64,000 nt of DNA from Sipunculus nudus (GCA_026874595.1 CM049316.1:7082339-7146338); one strand, 5' to 3'. Shown: positions 36,020 through 48,748, counted from the first letter of the stretch. Numbers and translations are program-made. The notes: a model not told the origin generated them from the sequence alone.

Positions 36020-39000
36020 TACAGTTTATGTGTTTCATTGTTCCTTTGGGCTGGTAATTGTGAGTTGTGTGAATGTTTTGTCAGTAGTCTAAAACATTTC
36101 TTCAAAATCCTGTCGGTACCCATGAGTCCTGAAATGGGATCAACCTATATCACACCTTGCCCACAGTCTGTACCTATAATCAGCCCTAAAACAATCACTA
36201 ATATCAGACCTGGCCCTGACAGTATTTCCACAGTTACTACAACCTGTAATCTGTACTTTACCTGTCAGTCCTCTGACATGATCACTCTAGTCAAATCTGA
36301 CCTGTCCATAATAAATCTCCATGACCAGCCATGAGGCCACATAACTTCTAGATTGACTACATCCAGACCATGTATCTGATGGAAATGAACTGTTTGCACA
36401 TACATTTAACAGGGACAAGAAATGTTGATGGTGTCATACACGTCTATGCATTCCCACTGTACAAGCAGGCACCCAGCGGTCCTAGTTTATTTTGCATAAT
36501 TCCTACTTTTTTTAGAATGTTTGATAAAAATTCATAAAGATTATTTAAAAATAATATCTTGCTAACCAGCAGAACTTGCCATCTGAGATAAGAATACTGT
36601 GGATTATAATAAGGTTATGGAAGTATTTCTGTAGGCGTTAAAAAGGGGTTAATGATCTTAAAGATTCATGACAGGTAAAGTGTCTAGAAACCAAAAATTT
36701 TTTCAAAACCACATTCTGTAATTTTAAATGGGACAAACATATACTTTATTTATAATTTGTTCATATTTTTGGTTTGTACTTCATTAGTCCCCACAACGTG
36801 GGTCATTATGCCTGCTTGGTCCGCCCCTTTCTACTAAACATGTATTAAAACCCATGCTTTCTCCACCAAATTTGGCAGATTTGAGAAAGTATTTTATGCT
36901 TATTTCTGAATTAGAAAAAGTTTAAACCTCCGCCACTTCAAATTTTAGATGTGTCTCAGAGCAAGGGAAGTTAAATGCATTTAACTTGAATTATATCAGA
37001 GTAGTTAATTTCCAAAATGCCTTCCTCATGCAGATTCAAAAGTTACCAATCACAGCATTTATGAGTTCAGGTGTTTCATACCTTATGTAAAACTCAATAC
37101 AAAATACCCAAGGACCAGCAGGAATTGTTAGCATAAAATGTTGCAAGTACATTTATTTTTTATGGCTATAAACATGACCAGAAGCCACTTATTTTTGATA
37201 ACAAGTGAAATGGTATTTTCAAAACTATTATCATGCACACAATATAATTTGTGTCAATGTAACACCAGACCCATGGGTCTCTTGTTTTGTATCTCTTATG
37301 TTAACATGTAACATCCATATCATTCCCACAGAAAAACAAGGTCGTCTGGATACCTAGAAAGCCATGATGCATTTTTTTTTTTTTTTTTTAAATCCACTTG
37401 TGCCTCTCATTGTGTCCTTATTGTGCCTCTAGGCCCTTGTTTCATTGTAAGACAGCTAAACTGAATTTTGTTATCAGTGGCAATCTTTTATTTTACCATC
37501 TGTTGTCTGAGCTTTTAAATGAAGTTTTTTCCATTTTTTGGGTCTAAGAGTATACATCTTCTGACAATCTTTGACGTTAAAGGGGAATGCTGGGTATATA
37601 AAGGGCCCAATCGGAGCACACCATCAGTGGGAGAGGTCTGTGCATGAAGTACAGAGCTCGGGCAGATTTTTACATAATTTTTGAGGTATTAAGTTTAAAA
37701 AGCTGTATACATCCAGTTTTTCTCTGAGATAAAGATCAATGTGTTGTGAATAAAATGAGATGGGTAAAAACACTCAACTCCTCACCTGTTTGTTGTAATA
37801 TATGAGAGAATAAACAACAGTCAGTGGTAATATCCAGTTTGAATTTGCCGGTATAAGTCACATGACTAAGTCACATGGGTAAAGAGGGTGGAGCCTATGA
37901 ATAGTAAACATAAATGGAGCCATGTGCTCAGCCTGGTCATATGAATGTACCCCTCTTAGGGGGGTTTTGTTGCTTCATGTTGATTAAGTAAAAAAAAAAT
38001 AGCTTACAAGTTTCAGAATGAAAATAATTAGCTTTATTCCTGTTATCTTTAGTATTTTTATTTGTCCAAGCTGGTGTTTGGCAGGTTAGCTGTCACACAC
38101 AAAATGCAATGGCAGTTCTCACATTGATCTGGATCATTGACACTTTTATTGAGCCTGTTATCTTTATACCCTGTCTCCATGTCTTTCATCAGCTGTATCA
38201 TGTTCCGGCTGAACAGAGAGATTAAACTCAGTGTAGGCCAGTCTGTACAAATTCACCTTGACATGTACATCCTCAAGAACAGCTAGGGCTGATTCACATG
38301 ATACACCATATCAGACTGCTGACTAACGTTCACTTTGTTGCTGAAAATCCCAGTCTCAATGCTCAATTTTATGTGGAGTACTCATGGTTATTTACTGCTG
38401 TCACAACAGTTGAGCTGATTTGGCCTGCCTGTTCAGTATGCTGACCTCTTTGACACAAAAATATCTGTGACAGGGAACCTGCATCTCAACTCACAGGACT
38501 GTTTGTACAGAGATAGCATGCTGACCACTCAGACACAATACAGTCTGTCATGAGGGGGAGGGGGCACATTCAAAGCAAAGGTTGACTAGGTTGATCAGGA
38601 TGGGGATTTACTGGATATTAATAACATGAAGATAGAATTAATTCTGTCTCCATGGTTATACATTGCTGATATTTATTATAATAATATATATATATATTAT
38701 AATAATAAGATATATAATCTATATAATATATATTTTATTCATAGTGAATTGAAGTCTTATATGCTTGTGGAGAAACTGATATAAAATTTATTTTTTAAAA
38801 GTTGTGATTAAAAGTATGCAATTTTACAAAAGTTTTAACAAAACAAATAATTTTAATGTATAACCAAATAACCTGAAGCAACCATGAAGAAACTTGGCAT
38901 GAGGAACTGTCGGACAATGCAGCTTAGAACTAGTAAAACTTACTGTACATGTCACTAATTGTTATACCTGCAACCAGTCATTTGACAAGTTCCTGATAAT

Positions 39001-41450
39001 GCTTCTGAATATTAGGAATACAAAGGCAAACATGAATCCTGTCTTTCTGAAATAATTGTAGTTAAGCTTCTTTAATTAGATTAAATACTTAGCAAGTTTC
39101 AGTCATGTAGACTACTGGTGCGTCTTGCAGCACAGCTTTACCCCTCCGACCATGCATGTCACACAGCACATGGTGATGTTTATCAACAGAGCTCCCTGCT
39201 GGTACAGGGTTGACAGTGATGCATGACTTGCTGTACTGCATGAACTGGTGGAAGGTCCTACCGCAGATTCCACTTTAAGCCTGAGAACATTATTAATCAT
39301 CCAAATTATTAATATTATCAATTATAATATTATTATTTTAATTGAAAATATTATTATAATTGAAGACTGTCGATTTCCCCTTGATGATTTGAACAGAAAA
39401 TGACTGTAAATCCCCAGTTGTGACAACAAATGGCAAAAAAAACTAATATAGATGATGCTTGTTAACCATCACCATGATTGTCTCGACGTTAATCAATACT
39501 TGGGTCAATAATAACATTCATACAATATAAGGAATTGATGTGCACTTACCTGGTATTTAAATTTATATAATAATATGAATGATTGAAACTCTAGTCAGCA
39601 TGTAAAAATATGGCCTATGACTTTCTCCGAAGTTTCTTGAACCTAAACCATAAGAATAAACTTCTTAATTGCTTTTTTTAATGACTGGCGCAATGTAAAC
39701 TTAGAAAACTCCCAGATTGGACCCAGATATTTAATTCAGGCAGCAAACGCTTAATGACTTCATATTCTGCTACACCGAGCGATATTAGGGAGATTTGTGG
39801 GTGTGTAAACACAAACGATCAAATTGGATAGACCAGTGTCGAGTTGATGAAAGTTTGAGCCATACTCTGAGGTGATGCTTATTTAAAATGGGCATGACAT
39901 AGGACTCTTGATATACCTATATTCTCAAAAATACTTAAAACAAACCAGATTTGATACCGTTTCCACGACTCTAGTGACCGACCGGTGTTGTAACTTGTGT
40001 TGTTATCATTTATGGACAGTTATTAATAATAATAAATATGTTTCACAGGTCAAGCTCAATCACTGAGAATTACCACCGCCAGCAGGAAAATGTTTCATTG
40101 TATGACATTAAAAATACATATTTTGGAAGTATATATATGGATGTTAATGAAAACCTGTTAAAATGATACTGCTGGCCACGCCCACTGTTCTCCTTGGTCA
40201 ATATAGCTTCAGTTGTGTAATAAATCACTCTCACAAGTGGCACTGCCTACTGGTTACTCTTGTTAAATAATCACTGATAATAAGTCCTATTCCACTTTCT
40301 TCCCGCTTCATCAACCTATTATGACATTAACTTAAGACTTATCTTGTCCTGTACCATGACTGAGACGGGCCCCGACTCAGTCATGCACGCTACGTAACGA
40401 AAGGTATCTGCAATGCAACCCCAAACCATGGTCACGCATAATGAAAAGAAAATCCAAAAATTCTGAATTGTTCAGACTGGATAATTTACTGCGATGGAAA
40501 GATTAAATGGTATATGACATTTTGGTGGCTAAATAACATTTTCATATAACGCAGTATTTATGATAATTACCTAGAATACCAGACATGTCTGGCATATTAT
40601 TGTGTCTCTTATAGTGCTAACTCCCCATACACGGGTCCTCCGTTTATGTGTACAATGATGGAGGATTCAAGGGAGATTCAAGTAGTGTGTTTTATGATAA
40701 TTATTAAAGCCATATTTGACCTTTTTTGTTTATTATGAGCACCAGATAAGACTTGATTCCGGTCATTCTGCTCTAGTTTGAGCGGGCGCCTGCAGATACA
40801 TTGCTGGTTCACTCGTCCACCAAGTTGTATGGATGTAACTTGTGCAAGGAATGTCAACACATGACCACGACAAAGACTTATTGTAAAATCAATGAACCGT
40901 AAAGGATAACAGCTCAGTGAGAACCGCCAAGAGCCAATGTTGTTACATTTTGTTTTGATAGACAGCTCGGCAACCCAAGTGCACAGGCCTCAAGCCATCA
41001 TTAGGAAAGACCTGACACCCTGCCAGCAACGGACCCAATGCACACAGGCTGCCAGACTGGTGTGCTGTTAATCAAAGTTTAACGAAATGTTACAACAATG
41101 GCTCATGGCTTATGTATTTAAAATGGAAGTTTTGAAAGATTAGGTAGTTCTTATGAGATTAATTCTATGAGAATTCTCTACAGATTTTGCAGTAACATTA
41201 TTTAACTTTAAAAGAGTTTCCTGTATGAAATGGAATAATTGTTATAATAAAATTCAAGTAAGTATTGTTACCTACAAAGTATTCACAGCTTAGCTTTATG
41301 TATCTGGCACCTGTACAGATGTTAATTGTAGGCTTATGAGTGTTCATATCCTAAGTTTTACTTACCAGTAAATTCTAGGCTTTTGAGGTTCATTACTTTT
41401 TCCTCATGAGTTTACTTTTTTTTATATTTTAGTAATATTACCATAGCTTC
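36020..41450. other. Intergenic region TPX2-NKIRAS
   Basis: No coding exon recognised on either strand. It contains a right-end motif of the dispersed element at 37268-37289 (GACCCATGGGTCTCTTGTTT), an AT-rich patch at 38670-38735, and presumably the NKIRAS promoter and 5'UTR exon(s), which I cannot place. The sequence just before the NKIRAS ATG is a splice acceptor, so an upstream non-coding exon is expected here. Confidence 0.6.
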
Positions 41451-41549
41451 ATGGGAAAAACGTGCAAGGTGCTGGTGGTTGGCATGGCAGCCACAGGGAA
41501 GACGGCCATCCTGGAACAGCTTGTGTACAGCAACCATGTAGTTGGAGCA
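41451..41549 (+). CDS. NKIRAS: NKIRAS exon 1 (P-loop)
   Basis: Encodes residues 1-33 with the P-loop GMAATGKT and [14 protein letters not shown] (human ILEQLLYGNHVVGS). The start ATG is the first in an exon whose acceptor TATTTTAG lies at 41427-41434, so 5'UTR is spliced. Donor GTAAGT. Confidence 0.95.
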
Positions 41550-42990
41550 GTAAGTATTTTCACTAGTCCTACCAATGTTAAAAAAACACTGATTCCTCTT
41601 CAGAAACCCTTATTAGGGTCTTATTTTTGCACTTTCTCCTCTAAAAAGTCTGTTTTATTTTTAATGATGTTCCTCCTTCAATAATTCTTTAGTATATTTA
41701 ACTGAATTCCAAAATATTTAAAATTGTGTGTCCTAAATCTTGAAAGAAAGAATAATAACTGAATACCTGACCTATTCAGGGTTGCCTAAGTTAAAACCTT
41801 GGTTTTAATTTTGGGTTGGGGAGAATTCCAAGGTTTGTGAAAGTAGATGATTTGATATTTTACATAGTATTGATTAATATTTAAGGTATGTTTGGAACAA
41901 AGTAATTCTTTGTTTAAGATTATAATTAAAAAAAATAAATCACTTAATTATCTCACTTTGATCTAATTTAACATTAATTTCAGTCCAGTTGTCCTTTATG
42001 CACACAGTATATATCTGTTTCATCGGTAATCTTGTAGAAACTATAAACACCTCTGTTTTCAGTCCATGTTTTCCACCATTGAAGACATTTATGTGGCCCA
42101 GATTGACACAGACAGAGGACAAAAGGAAAAAGTACACTTCTTTGACACTGCTGGTGTGGTAAGCAATGGGAGAATTTTTCATTATACATTCTTTCAATAC
42201 AAAACTATTAAGAGCCTGGAACCTCATATAAATATTTTGGAGTATTCTCTAGGTCTTTTAGCTACCTTAGGGTTTCTGTATTTTAAAGAAAGAATTTTAA
42301 AATATTAGAAATTAATAACATTAAATTGAGTTGCAGGTCTGGGGTTTAAAAGTACAGTTCTTTTGTTAATAAGAGCACTGTGACCACTGATGCATGAAAC
42401 TCATCCAAGCTGTGCAAAGAAAGAACTGACCGGATTATGCCTGGTTCAGCTATTTTGGACACAATTGTTTTTTATACAAAAAAATATTTGTAATTTCTAT
42501 TCAGTAAATTTAGTCTTTTCTACTCTGTTACTCTGCCCCTTTTTTTGTCCATCCTCAGATTTAAAATAATAATTTGATATTCTCACAGGTATTGCAGATC
42601 AGCTGAGCAACATGACCCGTGGGTCACTTGTTCACTATTCAGTCCTTGATTATAAATTTATATCTGCTTTTCAATGGTTCTATTTTCCTTAGCACACCTC
42701 AAGAATTGAGCTTCCAAGACACTACTACAGTTTTGCTGATGTGAGTATTGGTCAATCATAAAATCACTGGTAAAAATTGATTTTATAATTTTGGAAAATT
42801 TTGCCCCTTATAACATATGATCATTTAAAACACTCCAATGTCATGCCCATTTTGCTTGATATTGAATATTTTTATAATGTGAGCTTGCAAACAATCACGG
42901 TCTCAGAACGTCACTTAATGCCAGTGACTTAACCATACATTATGTATATAAACTTTATATCCATACAGTATTGTTGAGGTTTCAATAATG

Positions 42991-43058
<68 letters not shown>

Positions 43059-46000
43059 CAGTGCTATAATAAAAGAGATGCTTTGTTTTGTAATTTATTT
43101 TACAGGTTTAGAGGCCACTCATTTATATGTTGTTTGTCCTGCAGGGGTATATACTTGTCTATGATGTCACGAGTCTTGATTCCTTTGCCTGCATGGACAA
43201 ACTAAAGAAAGAAATAGATAAAAATAAGGAGAAAAAAGATGTAAGTACCAATACTTTACCTTTAATTTGTTTGTGCCCGTGTAGTTATTTTTCAGGAGGA
43301 ACACTTTCTAGTTGCTATAAAGGAGTGCTTACTTATACAATTATTGATGTTTACAGGAGGCCAATGCAGAAATTATTCTGGAAAGACAGGAAAAGATAAT
43401 AAGTTAATTGCTTATATTCATCTGTGTTAAGTTTGTCACATATTGCTTTCATTTCTGCCTTTACAAAGTGTGCCTATCAATTTACAAAAAAACATTTTCC
43501 AGACTGTGCAAATGGTGAAATACTGCCAGTTGAATTTGAACTTGCCATACTGAGCACTGGTTTAGGGAAGCAGATATAAGGTAGTTGTACAGACAACACT
43601 TCTCAAGATATGACCTCCTATGAGACTTCAATGGGTTTTCAAAATTTGGGCCACAACACTTCATGCTACTGTAGCATGTGCATTGGGAATACCATTAATA
43701 CCTGTATTATTATGTGCAACATTGTCCCTGTTAAGTTTCAAATGAAGGGCAAAACTGACTTATTCATTCAGTTTGCGGGAATGAATCCAGGCTCTCTTGG
43801 ATGCATTTCATCACAATTTGAGGACCACTTGTACAAGGGGGCCCTGCTGTCAATTTTTTGGACAGCATCAGGTACCAGATGAAGATAATTAGACACAGGT
43901 TCCAGCATTGTTATAGACGGCCACTGAACACATAAATCTACAACCCCTTGGCTTAAAATCTTTTATTGGTCATGAATGTGTGTGTTTAATGAGCGTATTG
44001 TTGATGTCAGATTTTGATATAAATGTTTTATTTACTATAATTGCTTCCTCATAAGTTCCTGTTTATTTATGTTTGTAAAATAACTAAAATAACACCTCTA
44101 AATATCTTAATTATTCTAGATAACATAATTCTAGGTACAGTTCTGCATCATCTTACAGGAAGTTTTTTTTAATTATTGATATTAAGTATTTTTATATATT
44201 TTAAGCTCAGCTGACTGAAAGTCATCTGAGCTATAGCGATCACTCTTTGTCTGTGGTCTGTCTGTCTGTCTGTCCATTAAGAGGGCACAATTTGTAACCG
44301 CTGGACTTAGGAACTTCTAACTGAAAACCATCGAAGTTCATAATAAATCTCCTTGGAAAACTGATATAATGTCACTGATATACCTATATCCTCCGAGCTA
44401 TGTGGCTCGAATGTAACCCCAAGAATAATTAAAAAATTGATACAAAAGCTCCATTTTCTGAATAACTAATGCATTGATTGCCATGATTCTTCCATGCATA
44501 ATAATCATGGAGTGTTTCATCATTTCCTGAAGACTGGTGGTGCCACCTGTTTTTTTCTAATTTTAACGCATTTGTTTTCTCTGTTTTTGAGACCTTCAGA
44601 TGAAGCATTTCTCAGGCTATTTCCATAGAACCTGAAATTAGGTTATTGTGGCCTATATTATGTGAACCACAGTCTGAAAACATGATTTTTAGCACCCAGT
44701 CAGTCAGTTGGGGCACAAATTTTATACACTAGGCCTAGAATCATCTAACATGATATTCAGTCAGGTACTGGGTAAATCTGCATGAAAACCTGAAATTATA
44801 AATTAGGTCATGGGACCTATGTTATTAACCAAAAATATTTTAAGCAGTCAGACAGGGTACAAAACTTTACTGTTGGACCCAGAATCTTCTGTCTTGACAT
44901 TCTGTAATGTCCTTAAAAAATGTGCACCACCATTTTTAGCTCAGCTGACTGCATACAAAAAGGCTAGGTGTCATGGGTATGGCTGGAGATATTATCATGA
45001 AACTTCTCCTTCTTGTTGATTTTGAAAACCTTCAATTGCTACAGTTAAATGCCATGGGGATACCACCTACAAAATTTGGCATTCAGATGATAAAATTCCT
45101 TTTGTGAATGTCTTCCTAGTCAGCTGAGCTTCATGACCCATAGGTCAATTCTTATAACAGTTTGTTCTGTTTAGGTGGGACAGGAAATGTTTAATTTCTT
45201 TAATTTTCGTTTCTTTAATTTGTTTGAAGATAACTGAGAACATTGTGTTTTAATCATGACTGATACTTAGTGGTCTGTTTTTTTCAGGCTGTAGTTATAA
45301 GCCTCGGTAATAAATGTGATATGAAGGACCAGAAGAAAGTTGACTTTAATGCGGCTAATAAATGGGCGCAGAGGGAAAAAGGTGGGTGCCAGGTTTCATG
45401 TACTTACCAATACCAGAAACACAGGTTAAGCCTAGATGGCACAATGTGTAGTTTACTAGTTATGTGTGTAATTATGTTGTAGTAGTTTCTCCAGTGTTTA
45501 TTTTTCTCCATCATTATAATTGAATTTTATTTTACATCAGTTGTAAGGGGAAAATACAAATATCTGATTACCTGTTAAGACTAAAATAGTATTAATACCA
45601 GGGTTCTTTGTTATAGCTGACTGAGAACCATTTGAGCTGTAAGAATGACCATTTTGCTGTGCACTGGCCAACTGGCTGTTAAAAAGAATCAAATCATAAA
45701 TCTTTAGACACAAACTTAGGTTACTGTATCTCATATTCTCAAAGCTACCAAATCAGTAATAAAACAGGTACAAGTACAGATCTCATAAATATGTAGTATA
45801 CATGGCCTTCTTCATATTGACCGAGGGTGACCTTTGGTTTACAATATGCATATAGTTGTACAATCAGGGGAATATGGTCATAAAATGTTATCACTAATTT
45901 TTGTTTGATTGTGCTAAAAACATATTATTCTTTGTCTTGTAGGGATGACAAAAGTTTAATCAATAAATATTTTATTTATACATGTATATCCTTAACAGTT

Positions 46001-47158
46001 GTATTAGCACATATGACAGAAATATGTATCCATGAATATTACTTATGAGGTCCCAACTCAGGTCCCACAGCATTTTAAATCTGATCCAGTATTATATCTT
46101 TAATATTAATTAGGATTTAACACAATCAACTTCAGTTAAATACCATGACCCATGGGTCACTTGATTTTACATGATTTCTTCACAGGCATTAAAATGATGA
46201 TGTGGTCATCCCAAAGCATTCCTCCAGCTTCTTCTTGGAAGATACTGGTCTAGTGGTCACCAGAATCTCTGCAGATAGATTCCCACCTTGGCATTGTCCT
46301 CACAGTACTTTCCCTTATATTTCTGTGCCTTGTCCTGGCAAATATTTCAGAATTCTTCATAAGAGTTTTCATTTTGCGTACAGACTAAACCCAAATATCA
46401 CAAGGCACCTGTTTGAATGACAGGTATATCGTAATAATTCTCAGAACTAGTTTATGGGTGTTAATGTCCATAGGTTAGCATTAGGTCTCAGGTCTTTATT
46501 ACATTTTTCTTAAGGATATTTAACCGTCATTTCATCATTTCTTTACTACATTCCGTATTTTCTTGTACAAAAGTTGGCCATATTTACAGCCTGCTTGTAC
46601 TATTCCATTATCTTTTTCTGTCTTACAGTACGCTTGTGGGAGGTTTCCGTGGTGAATCGTCAGTCCCTGGTCGACCCGTTTGTGTGGCTTACATCAAGGA
46701 TGACACAACCACAAAGTAAGAGAAATACCATCATGGCAAATCTGCTTAGTCATGTTATTTCAATAAGCTATCATCACAATGAAGGCCAAAGTCATGTTTG
46801 AAGAGACAGACATGTAAAATGGGGGTTATCTGATAAATGTCTCATCCAAATAGGTCATCTGAATAAAGTGGTGATTTGTTATGTTATAACTTACCAGTTC
46901 TTAGGTTTAGCTATAAGAGACTGTTGTTAATGTATGTTACATCAACTGTTCTGTGTTTTAAACCTTGATGAAGTGATGTGTGATTACAAAATATCATACA
47001 AATGCAATTAATATAGTTTTATGTATTTTGAAAATAAATTTATCTGCAAGATCTTTGCAGGGTGTGTTTTTTTATAATCTATTTCTATTATTTCAGGTCG
47101 TTCAAATTTCCCCCTGGGGATGGGAAGGAAATCAAAGAACCAAGCAAACCAGGACTAA
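41451..47158 (+). CDS. NKIRAS: NKIRAS (kappaB-Ras) GTPase, 7 coding exons
   Basis: Atypical Ras-like small GTPase; in vertebrates it binds I-kappaB-beta to restrain NF-kappaB and also acts on Ral signalling. Exons 41451-41549, 42063-42158, 42693-42740, 43145-43240, 45288-45381, 46629-46715, 47097-47158; all GT-AG and in phase, 582 nt, 193 aa (human NKIRAS2 is 191 aa). Opening [18 protein letters not shown] matches MGKSCKVVVCGQASVGKT; P-loop residues 11-18; [15 protein letters not shown] switch I region; DTAGV at 61-65; [22 protein letters not shown] at 121-124; [26 protein letters not shown] near the end. The P-loop has Ala at the Ras G12 position, as in other kappaB-Ras. No C-terminal CaaX box. 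NKIRAS1 and NKIRAS2 arose in vertebrates, so the generic symbol is used. Confidence 0.95.
41550..42062 (+). other. NKIRAS: NKIRAS intron 1
   Basis: 513 bp, AT-rich; nothing else seen. Acceptor TTTTCAG. Confidence 0.85.
42063..42158 (+). CDS. NKIRAS: NKIRAS exon 2 (switch regions)
   Basis: Encodes residues 34-65: [20 protein letters not shown] then HFFDTAGV. Aligns with human TQEDIYVGSIETDRG and RFYDTRGL. Phase 0; donor GTAAGC. Confidence 0.95.
42159..42692 (+). other. NKIRAS: NKIRAS intron 2
   Basis: Contains a right-end fragment of the dispersed element family at 42596-42631 (TCAGCTGAGC, then GACCCGTGGGTCACTTGTT). No matching left end was found close by. Confidence 0.8.
42596..42631 (+). 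mobile_element. Right end of dispersed CAGCTGA element
   Basis: AGATCAGCTGAGCAACATG followed by ACCCGTGGGTCACTTGTT, matching the right ends at 5080-5114, 45119-45148 and 46145-46168. Only the end is recognisable. Confidence 0.6.
42693..42740 (+). CDS. NKIRAS: NKIRAS exon 3, 48 nt
   Basis: Encodes [16 protein letters not shown], residues 66-81. [10 protein letters not shown] matches NKIRAS1 LPKHYFSFAD. Acceptor TTCCTTAG, donor GTGAGT; phase 0 on both sides. Confidence 0.94.
42741..43144 (+). other. NKIRAS: NKIRAS intron 3
   Basis: 404 bp, with a (AT)n microsatellite at 42992-43055. Confidence 0.85.
42992..43055. repeat. (AT)n microsatellite
   Basis: About 32 AT dinucleotides without interruption in NKIRAS intron 3, 90 bp before exon 4. 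Confidence 0.95.
43145..43240 (+). CDS. NKIRAS: NKIRAS exon 4
   Basis: Encodes residues 82-113, [14 protein letters not shown] then [13 protein letters not shown]. Human has GYVLVYSTDSRESF and LLKKEIDKSKDKKE. Donor GTAAGT. Confidence 0.96.
43241..45287 (+). other. NKIRAS: NKIRAS intron 4
   Basis: 2.0 kb. Its second half is a copy of the dispersed CAGCTGA element (44204-45148). No further exon recognised. Confidence 0.85.
44204..45148 (+). mobile_element. Dispersed CAGCTGA-end element, 0.94-kb copy
   Basis: Left end AGCTCAGCTGACTGAAAGTC then CATCTGAGCTATAG and a GTCT run; right end GTCAGCTGAGCTTCATGACC then CATAGGTC. The ends are inverted relative to each other over AGCTCAGCTGA. A second left-end motif (TTTTAGCTCAGCTGACTGC) lies inside at about 44934, so a shorter copy may be nested. 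The interior has no coding capacity. Confidence 0.65.
45288..45381 (+). CDS. NKIRAS: NKIRAS exon 5 (NKxD motif)
   Basis: Encodes residues 114-144 plus one base: [19 protein letters not shown] then [16 protein letters not shown] is the guanine-specificity motif. Human equivalent VVLGNKCDLQEQRRVD. Donor GTGGGT. Confidence 0.95.
45382..46628 (+). other. NKIRAS: NKIRAS intron 5
   Basis: 1.25 kb, about half of it a diverged copy of the dispersed element (45615-46168). Confidence 0.8.
45615..46168 (+). mobile_element. Diverged dispersed element copy
   Basis: Left end AGCTGACTGAGAACCATTTG then AGCTGTAAGAATG; right end CCATGACCCATGGGTCACTT. The interior keeps element wording (CCAACTGGCTGTTAAAAAG, ATATTCTCAAAGCTACC) but is decayed. 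Confidence 0.5.
46629..46715 (+). CDS. NKIRAS: NKIRAS exon 6
   Basis: Encodes [20 protein letters not shown] then TSRMTQPQ, residues 145-173. Human LWEVSVADRRSLLEPFVYL and ASKMTQPQSK. The usual Ras SAK motif is replaced by VSVVN, as in kappaB-Ras. Donor GTAAGA. Confidence 0.95.
46716..47096 (+). other. NKIRAS: NKIRAS intron 6
   Basis: 381 bp, AT-rich; acceptor ATTTCAG. Confidence 0.85.
47097..47158 (+). CDS. NKIRAS: NKIRAS exon 7, C-terminus and stop
   Basis: Encodes the tail [20 protein letters not shown] and TAA. Human NKIRAS2 ends with KSAFPLSRKNKGSGS and a short tail, so the basic FPL...RK tail is conserved. No prenylation motif. Confidence 0.93.
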
Positions 47159-48360
47159 ATATAACTGTGCTGCAAACCACCAGATGGCTCTCATCTTCAC
47201 TCTATTTCAAGTTGATCAAATTCAACCATTGCACCAGCAATCTTGCAAGCTGATCTTGAACTCTGAAATATGAATTTGTATCATTTAATATTGCTTCTCC
47301 GTTTTATGTATTCAGGATGTGTCTTTGAGTAGCCAATGCTGGTGCAGGTTTTATACATGTTGGGTTACTGTATTTACCAATTAAAAATGCTCACATCTCA
47401 GACACACTGCCATCTATCAAGCTTATATCTTTGTTATGTATTGTAAAAGTAAAAAATATTTCTTGAAGCTGTAACCTTTACTCTGCAGGGAACATTACAG
47501 TGACCTTGATTTGCTTGTCATATACACATATAGTCTATCAAACTGATTCACTTTTTTTGGACTGACAAATAATTTTAAATTAATTTTGAATTTGGCTGTT
47601 TGGTGTTTGACCACTGACTTAATTTATTGAAATGCTACCTAAGGCATGAAGGATCGATCTTATATATATGTATTTGTATTGCACTGTAGCAACACCATTT
47701 CCGGAAATAAGAACACTAAGACTAAGTTCAACCATAAGACTAGGTCAGCACTCTTGTTCTGCTAGGAATCATCAACATTACACCAAAAGATGCATCCTTC
47801 ATCACTGTTACATTTAAATGTGACCTTGACCTTTGCTGTCAAGGTGATATCACAGTGAGCCTTGGCCATAACCTGCTGGTTTTAGTGGATTAAATCTTGA
47901 TTGTTGAGTTTTCATTTGATTTGCATCATAAGTGACCCATTTAATATATGTACTTTACTTGCAAATTTCATCTAATATTTACCAATTTTTTTTCTGTACA
48001 GATACAAAGAGAGAAAGCCGTATGCTGAAAGTTATTTAAATTAAGGTAAAGATTAGGTTAATGGTCATCATGTTTTAGTGGTTTATGTGGAAACCTGTGG
48101 TGAATAGGGACAAATTGTCATATATTGTACATGTGTATCTTCATGGTAGTGCCAGGGATATTTGTGAGAAAAGCACTGAAGATCAGAGAGGAATGAAACT
48201 CAGGTGAAATATGAAGTAGGGACATTCCTGGGCTCAGCAGGAAATCACAGAAAAAATGTGAGCAGCCAGAATGGCAAAATATGAAAGACAAAAATGTTTC
48301 TGTGGAATATACTGCAAATTATAAGGGCAATATGGATTATGCTTATTTCTCCACCTACCA
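47159..48360 (+). other. NKIRAS: NKIRAS 3'UTR and downstream flank
   Basis: No further gene seen. An ATTAAA variant poly(A) signal lies at 47380-47385; I could not identify a better AATAAA close to the stop, so the 3' end is uncertain. Confidence 0.4.
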
Positions 48361-48748
48361 GGTGGTGTATCAAATCATACACCCCTCACGTAGCAGAGAT
48401 ACACTTCAGTCTTTCTTTACCTCCTTTGCCAACTGCTGCTTTGTACAGCAAGATTCTCTGGGTTTCAACACCAGGGCAATGAATTGTAATCAGACCAATG
48501 ACAGTGTGTATCACATTGTGCATCCAACTCCAAGTTTCAAACCAGTGACACCCTGCTCTTGTTGGTCCGATGCACATTTGGGATACCATGCTGTCATCAG
48601 TCTGATTCCAATTCTTGGCCCTGTGCCAGCCCTGGTGTGCAAAACCCGAAAAATTTGCTGCACAAAGCAGCGGTTACAGTGAAGGAGATCTGGAACGACT
48701 ACAGTGTGTAACCACTGTGTAAGGAGCGTAATCAAGTTACAGCATTGG
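48361..48748. mobile_element. Long hairpin repeat, near-complete inverted repeat
   Basis: The arm at about 48425-48530 matches the reverse complement of about 48558-48690. Shared landmarks in order are CTGCTTTGTACAGCAA, CACCAGGGC, GAATTGTAATCAGACCAATG (GAATTGGAATCAGACTGATG on the other arm), GACAG, TATC-CA and TGTGCATC. Weaker pairing continues outward to about 48361 and 48748. The loop is about 30 nt. The long open frame from 48281 crosses both arms and is best explained as a by-product of the palindrome. Confidence 0.75.

Noticed and set aside
48281-48682. 133-aa open frame downstream of NKIRAS
   Set aside because: It spans both arms of an inverted repeat, has no recognisable domain, and its composition follows the palindrome.
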